Source: DATFQE01 sp963739085 (lineage in GTDB: Bacteria > Actinomycetota > Thermoleophilia > Gaiellales > Gaiellaceae). Taken from it: a DNA stretch of 64,000 bases. The notes below the pieces were generated by a model. It was not told the origin of the DNA, searched no databases, and saw only the letters and a program-made list of their open reading frames with translations. The stretch's first letter is position 1; each line of letters starts with the position of its first letter. Made by a program: the position numbers and the translations under genes. The stretch lies in NCBI GenBank assembly GCA_963739085.1, contig CAVTZA010000004.1:248001-312000 (forward strand). Reading direction: 5' to 3'. Shown here piece after piece: positions 46,888 to 56,074 of the stretch.

Positions 46888-49800
46888 TTGAGCGACCGTT
46901 ACCGGTACCTATTGCGCATGCCGATCGAGCTCCGCGAGAAGCTCACGGGGTCGGCGAAGCGCAACGGCCGGAGCTTGAACGCCGAGGTGGTGCATCGCCT
47001 CGAGCGGAGCTTCCGGCCCAGCCTCGCACGGAGGCTGGCTGCTCGCGTGCCGGCGGTCGGGAGTCTCGCTGAACGAGTGGTGGGAGGCAGAATGGTGAGG
47101 AGACGTCACGGCGTGGTCCTCGCGGCGGCCGGTGTCCTGGTCGTCGCGGTGATCGCGTTCGCACTCGGTGTCGGCACGAACGGCTCAGGCTCGACTCCGT
47201 CCAAACGAGGCGCAGGCGATCCGGAGGGTCTCGAGCATCTGAGCGCGGTAGCAGGGCCCGGCGAGGGCCCGCTCGGAGGGTACGAGGCGGAGAAGGCGGC
47301 GCAGCTGACCTATCCCGCCAACGTCATTCCGCTCGCCGTCTCGGCGAAGGCCGAGGCGACGTTCGAGAAGATCAAGAAGGCATCGGGTGGCTCCGCGTCG
47401 GCGTCATCCTCCAACGGCAACGGCGTCTGGCAGCAGTACGGCCCCGAGAGCATCGCGTTCGAACCGGGCGTGCTGGCCTTCTCGGGCGCGAACAACGCGA
47501 CCGCGACACGCACGCCGGCACTGCTGATCGCGCCGTCGTGCACCCCGGGCGACTGCCGCATGTGGGCGGGCGCTTCCGGCGGCGGCGTCTGGCGGACCGA
47601 GGACGCGCTCGCGGCCAAGCCCACGTGGAAGAACGTGAGTGGCGCCTTCGAGCAGAACTCGGTCGGGACGCTGTCCGCGGATCCGAACGATCCGACCGGC
47701 AACACCATCTACCTCGGCACGGGCGAGGGCAACCGCTGCACGTCCGGCTGTGAGTCCGGAGTCGGCATCTACAAGACCATGGACGGCGGCAACCACTGGA
47801 AGAAGCTCGCCGGGGCATGCGTAAACAACTCGACGTATGCGTGCGTCTCGCCGGGCATCGACTCCTTCCTCGGCCGCGCGATCAACTCGATCGTGATCGA
47901 CCCGACCGACTCGGGCCACATGTTCGTCGGCTCGGCTCTGGGCGTCCGCGGCCTCTCGCACGTGATCGGCGGCGGCGGCCAGGTGCGGCTCGAGCCCGAC
48001 GCGAACCAGCCGGGCCTCTACGAGTCGCACGACGGCGGCGCGACCTTCACCGAGGTCTGGAACGGGAACGACCCGGCGTCGTTCGGCGTGACCGACGTCG
48101 GCCTCGATCCGCTCGACCCGACCACGGTGTACGCGGCGGCCTTCGACCAGGGCCTGTGGCGGCGCTCGCCGGCGCTCGACGGCTCGACGTCGGCGACCGA
48201 CTTCAAGAAGGTCTTCCCGGCGCGGTTCGCGCCGACGGGCGGACGTGACCGCCTGATGTTCGCCGCGACCGTCAAGAACGGCAAGACGCGGCTCTACCTG
48301 ACCGACGGCGCCAACAACGGCGGCGGCATCCTCGGCGCGATCGCCGCCGAGTTCTGGCGGACGGACAACGCGAACCAGCCTGCTGCCACGCTCCTGGCGA
48401 CTCAGGCGACCGGCCTGACGGTGCCCGCCGGGAACGGCAACCCCTTCCCGGCCACCTACAACGGCTGGCAGCGGCTGACGTCGAACTCGACCGCGAGCCC
48501 GTACTTCCCCACGATCGACTTCTGCACGGGGCAGTGCTGGTACGACAACGACGTCATCACCCCGACGAAGCCGCTGATGCCCGACACGGTGTACGTGATC
48601 GGGTCGTTCACCTACGGCGAGGTTCCCTGCCTGACGAAGGGCGTCGGCTGCGGGAACAACCGCTCGAACGGCCGAGCCGTGCTCTATTCGAACACCGCGG
48701 GCGACCCGGATGCGGGCGAACAACAACCGGACGTTCACCGACCTGACCTACGACACGCAGAACGAGCCGGCGAGCTGGTGTGCGCTGCCCGCCTTCTCGC
48801 CGTGCCTCTTCGCGGCGAACTCGATCCACCCCGACCAGCACGAGCTGGTGATCAACCCGTCCAACCCGACGCAGATCTTCGAGGCGTCGGACGGCGGCGT
48901 GATCCGGACAAGCGGGACGTTCGGCGACACCTCGTCGCAGTGCACGACGATCCGCCAGCCGCTCAGCTGCGGGCAGCACGCTCGCATGCCAGCGGCTGCT
49001 GTCGCGGATCCCGACGAGGATCGACCACATCAACGACACCTACGGCAGCACGCTGCAGTTCGAGAACGTCGCGATCAACCCGGCGAGCTCGTGCGAGGTC
49101 ATGGGCGGGACCCAGGACAACGGCACGTGGACGAACGTCGGTTGCGGGACGGAGACGTTCACGCAGACGATCTACGGCGACGGCGGCAACGCCGGCTACG
49201 ACGGGGCGAATCCGACGTGGCGGTTCAACGAGTTCACGAGCGGGTTCAGCGACTCGAACTTCAAGAACGGCGATCCCGAGAAGTGGGTCATCTCCTCGGC
49301 GCCGATCGTGAACAGCGGCGAGGTCGTGTCGTTCTACTGGCCGCAGGTGGCCGACCCGAATCCGGTTCCGGGCGCACACCCGATCTTCTCGGGCGCGCAG
49401 CACGTCTGGCGCACGTGGGCCTGGGGCGCCGGCACTCCCGGGGCGGTCCCGCAGGACAAGAACCCGAACATCGCCTTCTACGAGGCCAACTGTCAGGAGT
49501 TCATCACGTCGGGTGCCGACCCGAACTGCGGCGACTACCAGCCGCTGGGCGGGCCGCAGGGGACGAACCAGCCCGGCGACCTGACGGGCACCGTCTACGG
49601 CGCTGACCGCGGCGGCGGCTCGATCTCGTGGGTGGCCCGGAACGGCGCCGACCACGGGACGCTGTGGGCCACCACGTCCGGCGGCCGCGTGTTCGTCACG
49701 CACAACGCCGACGCGGTGTCACCCGCCGCCGTCACCTGGCACCGCATCGACAATGCGTCCTCGCCGACTCGCTACCCGAGCGGCATCTACCCCGACCCGG

Positions 49801-50252
49801 ACGACACGGGCCGGGCGTGGATCACGTACTCGGGCTACAACGCGACGACCCCGACGACGCCGGGTCACGTGTTCGAGGCGCGCGAGGGCGGAGCGGCCGC
49901 GGGCTCAGGTGTCTTCACGAACCTGAACGTGGAGCGCGGAACCGCTGCGTTCCCGACGCCGAACGCCAACGGCGACCTGCCCGTCAACGACGTCGTCCGC
50001 GACGACAGCAAGAAGGTCCTCTACGTCGCCACGGACTTCGGCGTCGTGAAGGGCTCGAACGACGGCAAGGGCTCCTGGACGGTGCCGCCCGGAATGCCGC
50101 GGCTCGAGGTCACGCACCTCGAGATCCAGCCTTCCTCGCGCGTGCCGACCTGCACCGGGGCCGACAACAAGAAGGACTGCCCGAGCTTGATGTACGCGGC
50201 GACCCACTCGCTGGGCTTCTGGGTGCACAAGCTGGCCGGCGGACCGAAGTAA
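46888..50252 (+). CDS. Ribbon-helix-helix / membrane helix / BNR beta-propeller fusion protein 2 (two frame breaks)
   Basis: 1120 residues from a TTG at 46888, after removing one base at about 48711-48718 and one at about 48975-48990. Residues 9-45 (MPIELREKLTGSAKRNGRS, LNAEVVHRLERSF) match Arc-type ribbon-helix-helix domains. A basic stretch and one membrane helix (71-93, VVLAAAGVLVVAVIAFALG) follow. The rest is a BNR propeller homologous to gene 1: GGGVWRTEDALAAKPTWKNV, GIYKTMDGGNHWKKL, GLYESHDGGATFTEV, GGTQDNGTW. An ATG at 47092 with a good GGGAGG site could start a propeller-only form. Confidence 0.8.
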
Positions 50253-50275
50253 CCCGCGATCTCCCCTCGCCGACG

Positions 50276-50302
50276 AAGGGCCGCCTCCACGAGGCGGCCC
50301 TT
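50276..50302. terminator. Perfect hairpin terminator between propeller gene 2 and lipA
   Basis: AAGGGCCGCCTC (50276-50287) pairs with GAGGCGGCCCTT (50291-50302), loop CAC, followed by TCTCGTT on the plus strand. Convergent genes on both sides; probably bidirectional. Confidence 0.85.
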
Positions 50303-50323
50303 TCTCGTTGGTGATCGGAGCGA

Positions 50324-51244
50324 TCAGTACGCGACGGCGCCGCGGCCGGTCTCGGCCGCATGTCTCTGCTCGTCCGCCCGGTAGCTCGAGCGGACCAGCG
50401 GGCCCGCGAAGACCGAGCCGAAGCCGAGCGCCTCGCCTTGCTCGCGCATCCAGCGGAACTCGTCGGGATGCACCCAGCGGTCGATCGCGGCATGCTTCGG
50501 GCTCGGCTGCAGATACTGGCCGATCGTGACGACGTCGACGCCGTGGGCGCGGAGGTCGCGCATCGTGTCGACGACCTCGTCGTTCGTCTCGCCGAGCCCG
50601 ACGATGATCCCGGACTTCGTCAGCACCGGGTAGTCGGCAAGCTCCTTCGCGCGCTGCAGGAGCCAGAGCGCCTTGTCGTAGCTCGCCTTCGCGCCGCGCA
50701 TCCGGCGGTGCAGGCGGCGGACGGTCTCGATGTTGTGGTTGAAGACCTCCGGACGGGCGCCGATCACGGTGCGCAGCGCCTCCTCCTCGACGCCGAGGAA
50801 GTCGGGCGTCAGGACCTCGACGGACGCGTGCGGCAGCTTCTTCTTGAGGGCGCGGATCGTCGCCGCGTAGTGGCCGGCGCCGCGGTCGGGGACGTCGTCG
50901 CGGTCGACCGAGGTGACGACGACGTGCTTGAGGTCCATCTGCGCGGCGGCCTGCGCCAGCCGGAGCGGCTCGAGCGGATCGGGCGGGTGCTCGGGGCGGC
51001 CCGAGTGGACGTAGCAGTAGCGGCACGCGCGCGTGCAGGTGTCGCCGAGGATCTGGAAGGTGGCCGTGCCGCGCCCCCAGCACTCGGCGATATTCGGGCA
51101 GCGCGCCTCCTCGCAGATCGTGTGCAGGCTCGCGCCATGGATCAGCTTCTTGACGTCGAGGTACCGCGAGTCCGCGCTCGGGGCGCGCACCTTCATCCAC
51201 TCGGGGCGGCGGGGCCTCGGCGCGACGGGAAGCGACTTCTGCAT
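50324..51244 (-). CDS. lipA: Lipoyl synthase
   Basis: 306 residues from the ATG at 51244. The auxiliary cluster motif CEEARCPNIAEC (C-x4-C-x5-C) is near 45, and the radical-SAM motif CTRACRYC (C-x3-C-x2-C) is near 70. The C-terminal serine ligand region is at GPLVRSSYRADE. Inserts two sulfurs into octanoyl groups on the E2 lipoyl domain, which is encoded in this same region. A TAGACT box lies 10 nt upstream. The last residues (AETGRGAVAY) are a short extension. Confidence 0.97.
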   Translation of the reverse strand: MQKSLPVAPRPRRPEWMKVRAPSADSRYLDVKKLIHGASLHTICEEARCPNIAECWGRGTATFQILGDTCTRACRYCYVHSGRPEHPPDPLEPLRLAQAAAQMDLKHVVVTSVDRDDVPDRGAGHYAATIRALKKKLPHASVEVLTPDFLGVEEEALRTVIGARPEVFNHNIETVRRLHRRMRGAKASYDKALWLLQRAKELADYPVLTKSGIIVGLGETNDEVVDTMRDLRAHGVDVVTIGQYLQPSPKHAAIDRWVHPDEFRWMREQGEALGFGSVFAGPLVRSSYRADEQRHAAETGRGAVAY

Positions 51245-51254
51245 CGGCTCGGTC

Positions 51255-51260
51255 AGTCTA
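51255..51260 (-). promoter_or_regulatory. -10 box TAGACT for lipA
   Basis: TAGACT on the minus strand ends 10 nt before the lipA ATG, so lipA probably has its own promoter in the 142-bp gap after lipB. Confidence 0.45.
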
Positions 51261-51386
51261 GTTGTGCCGACTTCGCGACCTTTCCTCCACACCCGCCCCT
51301 ACGAGCCATGGCCAGGGGCCTGGCCCCTCGAGCTGGCCGGAACGGACGTGGCGAGCGTGCCGGAAGTGTGACGAGTTGTCCCCAAG

Positions 51387-52112
51387 TCAGGTCCTGGTGA
51401 GCGAGCCGTGGATAGGTTGCGGCCAGAGGCCGTGGCCTTCGTCGGCGGGTATTTCCTCGAAATCGAGGGAGAACACGTCCGCTAGCCCCTGGACCGCGAG
51501 CGGACGGATGTCGTCCACCGTCACGCGTCGGCCGAGCTCTTGTGACGCGGTCGTGAACGACGCGTCGTCGAGCCCGCAGGCCGTGATCCACTCCGTGAAC
51601 GGCGCGGGGTCCAGGTCGACGTTCAACGCGTAGCCGTGCGTCGTGACCCATTTGTGGATGTGCACTCCGATCGAGGCGATCTTGCGTGGGTGACCAGGAC
51701 GCGTAGCGTTAACCCAGAGGCCTGTGAGCCCCTCGATGGCCTTCGCCTCGATCCCCAGCGGCGCCAGCGTGCGCAGCAGCGCTTCCTCGAGGTCGCGGCA
51801 GTACTTCTTGACGTCCTGGCCGTGTCGCGTCAGGTCGAGGATCGGGTAGCAAACGAGCTGACCGGGCGCGTGGTAGGTCGACTTGCCCCCTCGGTCGGTC
51901 TCGACGATCTCGACCTCGGCGTCGTCGGGGACGTGCAGCTCTCCTGGCTCCGCGCGGCGGCCGAGCGTGATCACCGGCGGGTGCTCGAGCAGGATGACGG
52001 TGTCGGGGACGGCCCCCTGCGAAACCGCGCCGGCGAGGGCGCGCTGGAGCTCCAGCGCCTCGCGGTACGGCACGGGCGTCCGCAGGTCGACGAGGTAGGC
52101 AGGCCTCCTCAC
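51387..52112 (-). CDS. lipB: Octanoyl-ACP:protein octanoyltransferase
   Basis: 241 residues from the GTG at 52112. Blocks: VILLEHPPVITLGRRA near 41, DRGGKSTYHAPGQLVCYPI near 75, the catalytic lysine in PRKIASIGVHIHKWVTTHG near 145, and the catalytic cysteine in ITACGLDDASFT near 178. Transfers octanoate to lipoyl domains, the step before LipA. It has a short C-terminal extension ending GSLTRT. TACAGT lies 6 nt before the start. Confidence 0.96.
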   Translation of the reverse strand: MRRPAYLVDLRTPVPYREALELQRALAGAVSQGAVPDTVILLEHPPVITLGRRAEPGELHVPDDAEVEIVETDRGGKSTYHAPGQLVCYPILDLTRHGQDVKKYCRDLEEALLRTLAPLGIEAKAIEGLTGLWVNATRPGHPRKIASIGVHIHKWVTTHGYALNVDLDPAPFTEWITACGLDDASFTTASQELGRRVTVDDIRPLAVQGLADVFSLDFEEIPADEGHGLWPQPIHGSLTRT

Positions 52113-52118
52113 GCCCCG

Positions 52119-52124
52119 ACTGTA
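52119..52124 (-). promoter_or_regulatory. -10 box TACAGT for lipB
   Basis: TACAGT on the minus strand ends 6 nt before the GTG at 52112, a leaderless arrangement. Confidence 0.55.
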
Positions 52125-52151
52125 GCGACGGAGTGCGATTGAATCCGAGGG

Positions 52152-52547
52152 ATGAGCGCCGACGAGCTCCGTGCCGCCATGCCGTTCGCGGGTCTGCTCG
52201 GCATCGAGGTGGTCACCGCCTCGCCCGAGGAGGTGCGCGCCCGCCTCGACTGGGACGAGAGCCGCTGCACGGCCGGCGGGATCCTCCACGGAGGCGCGCT
52301 GATGGGTCTCGCTGACTCCTCCGGCGGGCTCTGCGCGTTCCTCAACCTCCCAGACGGTGCCTCGGGGACGGCGACGATCGAGTCGAAGACGAACTTCTTC
52401 CGGCCCGTGGCGCAGGGCCACGTCGAGGCGACCTCTCGCGTGCTGCACCAGGGGAGGACGACGATCGTCGTCGAGACCGAGCTGCGGGACGGCGACGGAC
52501 GCCTGGCCGCGAAGGTCACGCAGACACAGGCCGTGCTCGGCGGCTAG
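52152..52547 (+). CDS. PaaI-type hotdog-fold thioesterase
   Basis: 131 residues. The hotdog signature GGILHGGALMGLADSSGG near 40-57 carries the HGG and the catalytic acidic residue, and IESKTNFFRPVAQGHVEA near 77 is characteristic of the PaaI/YbgC-like group. Hydrolyses acyl- or aryl-CoA esters. It is divergent from lipB, with about 40 bp between starts, and convergent with the E2 gene, only 4 bp away. Confidence 0.9.
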   Translation: MSADELRAAMPFAGLLGIEVVTASPEEVRARLDWDESRCTAGGILHGGALMGLADSSGGLCAFLNLPDGASGTATIESKTNFFRPVAQGHVEATSRVLHQGRTTIVVETELRDGDGRLAAKVTQTQAVLGG

Positions 52548-52551
52548 GCCG

Positions 52552-54006
52552 CTACTCGGTCGCTTCCCAGTTCTCGAGCTTCTTGCGCAGCGCCTGCAGG
52601 AAGCGTCCGGCGAGCGCGCCGTCCACGAGCCGGTGGTCGTACGTGAGCGTGAGGTTCATGATCGGCCTGATCGCGATCACGTCCTGGCCGTGCTCGTCCT
52701 GCACCACCCACGGCCGCTTCACGAGCGCGTAGGTGCCGAGAATCGCCGACTGCGGCTGGCTGATCACCGGCGTCCCGTGGAACGTGCCGTAGCCGCCGGG
52801 GTTCGTGATCGTGAACGTCCCGCCCTGCACCTCGTCGGGCGTCAGCTGCTTGTTCCGCGCGCGCTCGGCGATGTCGGTGACCGCCCGCGCCATCCCGAGC
52901 AGGTTCAGGCCCTCGGCGTTCCTGACGACGGGGACGATCAGGCCCTTCCCGTCGGCCAGCTCGACCGCGAAGCCGAGGTTGACGTAGTTCCGGGTCACGA
53001 TCTGGTCGCCGCGGATCTCGCCGTTGATCCACGGATACTCGCGGAGGGTCTCGGTGACGGCCCGCGCGACGAAGATCAGATACGTCGGGTTGACGCCGTA
53101 GCTCTTCTGGAACTCCGGCTTGAGCTTCTCGCGGACCGCGACCACCCGTGACATGTCGACCTCGATCGCGCTCGTGACGTGCGCGGAGGTATCGAGCGAG
53201 CGGCGCATGTGCTCGGCGATGCCGCGGCGCATCGCGTTCATCGGCTCGACCTGCTCGCCCGAGCCCGCCTCGACCGGCGTCGGCGCGGGACTGGGCGTGG
53301 GTGCCTTGGCCGCCGGAGCCGGAGCCGGAGCGGGCTGCGCGGGTGCGACGGGCGCGGGAGCCGCCGGGGTCGCTGGTTCGGCGGCCGGAGCGGGAGCGGC
53401 CTGAGGCTCCGGTGCGGCCTGCGCCTGTTCGCCGGACTCGATGAAGTTCAGGATGTCCTTCTTGGTGACGCGGCCGCCGCGGCCGGTGCCCTGGATCTGG
53501 CCGACGTCCACGCTGTGTTCCGATGCGATCCGGGCGACGACCGGCGAGACGAAGCTGCGGTCGTCGCCGCCGCCGCCGTTCGCTGCGGGAGGCGGCTCGG
53601 GAGCGGATGTGGGCGCTGGTGCTGTCGCCGCAGCGGCCTCCTGCTGTGGCGCCTCGGAGGGTGTCTCGACCTCGGCCTCCGCGGCGGCCTCGGACTGGTC
53701 GGCAGCCTCCTGGGTCGCAGGCTCTGGCGGCGACTCCTCCTGTGCGGGCGCGGCCGCGCCGGAGCCGATCACAGCGAGCTTGGTGCCGACGTCGACGGTC
53801 TCGCCTTCCTGGACGAGGATCTGCTGGAGCACGCCGCTGCCGGGGCTCGGCACCTCCGTGTCGACCTTGTCGGTCGAGATCTCGAGCAGCGGCTCGTCGG
53901 CGGCGACCTGCTCGCCTTCCTGCTTGAGCCACTTCGTGATCGTGCCCTCCGAGACGGAGACGCCCATCTGGGGCATCACGACATCGACCGCGGTCTCAGT
54001 AGCCAT
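52552..54006 (-). CDS. Dihydrolipoamide acyltransferase (E2) of a 2-oxo acid dehydrogenase
   Basis: 484 residues. One lipoyl domain (1-78, lipoylated lysine in STDKVDTEVPSPGSG), a long Ala/Pro/Glu linker (80-150), a peripheral-subunit-binding domain (about 151-188, FVSPVVARIASEHSV), a second Ala/Pro linker, and the catalytic domain from about 255 with DHRLVDGALAGRFL. It transfers the acyl group to CoA. Downstream of E1 alpha and E1 beta; E3 is not in the window. Pyruvate versus branched-chain 2-oxo acid specificity cannot be decided from sequence. Confidence 0.94.
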   Translation of the reverse strand: MATETAVDVVMPQMGVSVSEGTITKWLKQEGEQVAADEPLLEISTDKVDTEVPSPGSGVLQQILVQEGETVDVGTKLAVIGSGAAAPAQEESPPEPATQEAADQSEAAAEAEVETPSEAPQQEAAAATAPAPTSAPEPPPAANGGGGDDRSFVSPVVARIASEHSVDVGQIQGTGRGGRVTKKDILNFIESGEQAQAAPEPQAAPAPAAEPATPAAPAPVAPAQPAPAPAPAAKAPTPSPAPTPVEAGSGEQVEPMNAMRRGIAEHMRRSLDTSAHVTSAIEVDMSRVVAVREKLKPEFQKSYGVNPTYLIFVARAVTETLREYPWINGEIRGDQIVTRNYVNLGFAVELADGKGLIVPVVRNAEGLNLLGMARAVTDIAERARNKQLTPDEVQGGTFTITNPGGYGTFHGTPVISQPQSAILGTYALVKRPWVVQDEHGQDVIAIRPIMNLTLTYDHRLVDGALAGRFLQALRKKLENWEATE

Positions 54007-54014
54007 GTCCCTCC

Positions 54015-54989
54015 TCAGTACTCAGCGAGGTCCCGCAGTCCTGCGACCACGTCGTCGACCTGCGGGATGTATGCCTTCTCGAGCGGCGGCGAGAACGGGA
54101 CCGGCGTGTCCGGTGCCGTCACGCGCTTGATCGGCGCATCGAGATCCTCGAAGGCGTCCTCGGCGATCGTCGCCGCGATCTCCGCGCCGAAGCCGCCCGT
54201 GTGCGTGTCCTCGTGGAGGACGAGCACCTTGGACGTCTTGCGAGCCGACTTCAGCACCGCTGCCTTGTCCCAGGGGATGAGCGTTCGGAGGTCGAGGATC
54301 TCCACCGAGACCCCGTCGCCCTCGAGCTGCTGCGCCGCCTCGTCGGCCGTGTAGACCATCGCGCCCCATGTCACGACGGTCACGTCGCTGCCTTCCCGAT
54401 GGATGCGCGCCTGCCCGAACGGGGTCGTGTAGCGGTCGTCCGGAACTTCGCCCTTGATCCGCCGGTAGAGGTGCTTGTGCTCGAAGTAGAGCACCGGGTT
54501 GGGATCCTCGATCGCGCTGACGATCAGGCCCTTCGCGTCCTCGGGAGTCGCCGGGCAGACGACCTTGAGCCCGGGGATGTGCGCAAACGAGCTCTCCGGG
54601 TTCTGGCTGTGGAACGGCCCGCCGGAGAAGCCGCCGCCGGAAGGAAGCCGGACGACGATCGGCACCGGCGTCCCGGCGCGGTAGCGCTGCTTGGCCGCGA
54701 CGGTGACCAGTTGGTCCCACGCGCAGGAGATGAAGTCCGCGAACTGCATCTCCGCCACCGGACGCATGCCCATGATCGCCGCGCCGGTGCAGCCGCCGAC
54801 GATGGCGGTCTCGGAGAGCGGCGAGTCGATGACGCGCCACGGCCCGAACTCGTCCTGGAAACCGAGTGTGACCTTGAACGCGCCGCCGTAGACGCCGACG
54901 TCCTCTCCGATGACGAAGACGCGCTTGTCGCGCCGCATCTCCTGGCGGAGGCCGTCCGAAATCGCCTGCAGATACGTCTTTTCTGCCAT
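54015..54989 (-). CDS. 2-oxo acid dehydrogenase E1 component, beta subunit
   Basis: 324 residues from the ATG overlapping the E1 alpha stop by one base. Transketolase-like pyrimidine-binding domain with VFVIGEDVGVYGGAFKVT near 23, DSPLSETAIVGGCTGAAIMG near 55 and EMQFADFISCAWDQLV near 77. The C-terminal domain has LDLRTLIPWDKAAVLKSARK and HEDTHTGGFGAEIAA. It forms the alpha2beta2 thiamine enzyme with the upstream subunit; 8 bp from the E2 gene. Confidence 0.95.
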   Translation of the reverse strand: MAEKTYLQAISDGLRQEMRRDKRVFVIGEDVGVYGGAFKVTLGFQDEFGPWRVIDSPLSETAIVGGCTGAAIMGMRPVAEMQFADFISCAWDQLVTVAAKQRYRAGTPVPIVVRLPSGGGFSGGPFHSQNPESSFAHIPGLKVVCPATPEDAKGLIVSAIEDPNPVLYFEHKHLYRRIKGEVPDDRYTTPFGQARIHREGSDVTVVTWGAMVYTADEAAQQLEGDGVSVEILDLRTLIPWDKAAVLKSARKTSKVLVLHEDTHTGGFGAEIAATIAEDAFEDLDAPIKRVTAPDTPVPFSPPLEKAYIPQVDDVVAGLRDLAEY

Positions 54990-56035
54990 TACTTGTGGTG
55001 CGGGGTGTCGAGCTCCTCGGGCGTCGCGAAGACGCCGTCGGTGAGCGTGGACGGCTCCGGCAACGGCGACTCCTCGGCGCGCTGGATGGCGTCGATCAGG
55101 AGGCGCTTCACGCCGGCCGCGATCTCGTCCTCCTCGGAGTCGGAGAGGTCGGCGTTGTCGCGCAGCCAGGTGCGGTAGCGCTCGATCGGGTCGCGGCGGG
55201 CCCACTCCTCGAACAGCTCCTTCGGCACGTAGAACGCGTCGTCGTGGACGGCGTGGCCCTCCATGCGCAGCGTCATCGACTCGATCAGGGTCGGCCCGCC
55301 GCCTTCGCGGGCCTTCTCGATCGCGCGCTTGGCCTCGCGGTAGACCGCGAGCACATCGGTGCCGTCGACGACCACGCCCTCGAAGCCGTACGCCTGGGCC
55401 CGGTCGGCAAGGGTCTCGCAGGCGTACTCGAGGTGCGTCGGCGTCGAGTAGGCCCACTGGTTGTTGTCGCAGATGAACACCACGGGCAGGCGGCGCACGC
55501 CGGCGAGGTTCATCGCCTCGTGCGTGTCGCCGCGCGCGGACGCGCCCTCGCCGAACCAGCCAACTGCGACCCGCCGCTCCTCTCGGATCCGGAATGCGAG
55601 CGCGCAGCCGACCGCGACCGGCAGCATGGCCGGCAGGTGGCTCACCATCGCGAGCAGGCCGAGGTTGGAGTCGGCCATATGGACGTTGCCGTCCTTGCCC
55701 TTTGTCGGCCCGTCCGAGCGGCCCATGTACTGCGCGAAGATCCGCCAGGCCTCGACCCCGCGTGTGACATGGACGCCCATGTCGCGGTGGAGCGGAGTGC
55801 CGACGTCGTCCGCGCCGAGCGCCGTGGCGACCCCGACCGCGCTCGCCTCGTTCCCACGGCCGGTGTAGAACGAGCCCGGGATCTTGCCCTGCTTGTAGAG
55901 GATGTGCCCGCGCTCCTCGATACCGCGCGTGATCAGCATGTTGCGATAGATGCCGAGCAGGTCCTCACGGTCGAGCCCCGCCTCGCGGACCTCGCTCAAC
56001 GAGCCGACCGGCTCGGCTTCTCTCGCAATCGCCAT
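54989..56035 (-). CDS. 2-oxo acid dehydrogenase E1 component, alpha subunit
   Basis: 348 residues. Thiamine-diphosphate motif in GEGASARGDTHEAMN followed after a spacer by CDNNQWAYSTP. Family blocks: LYKQGKIPGSFYTGRGNEAS near 47, GKDGNVHMADSNLGLLAM near 112, and the phosphorylation-loop equivalent MEGHAVHDDAFYVP near 255. It decarboxylates the 2-oxo acid. The loop HAVHDDAFY resembles branched-chain and acetoin-type enzymes as much as PDH. First gene of the E1 alpha-E1 beta-E2 operon, which lies near lipA/lipB. Confidence 0.95.
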   Translation of the reverse strand: MAIAREAEPVGSLSEVREAGLDREDLLGIYRNMLITRGIEERGHILYKQGKIPGSFYTGRGNEASAVGVATALGADDVGTPLHRDMGVHVTRGVEAWRIFAQYMGRSDGPTKGKDGNVHMADSNLGLLAMVSHLPAMLPVAVGCALAFRIREERRVAVGWFGEGASARGDTHEAMNLAGVRRLPVVFICDNNQWAYSTPTHLEYACETLADRAQAYGFEGVVVDGTDVLAVYREAKRAIEKAREGGGPTLIESMTLRMEGHAVHDDAFYVPKELFEEWARRDPIERYRTWLRDNADLSDSEEDEIAAGVKRLLIDAIQRAEESPLPEPSTLTDGVFATPEELDTPHHK

Positions 56036-56074
56036 TCGCTACCCCCGTCGTCGGGCCGGGAACCGGCTCCAACT

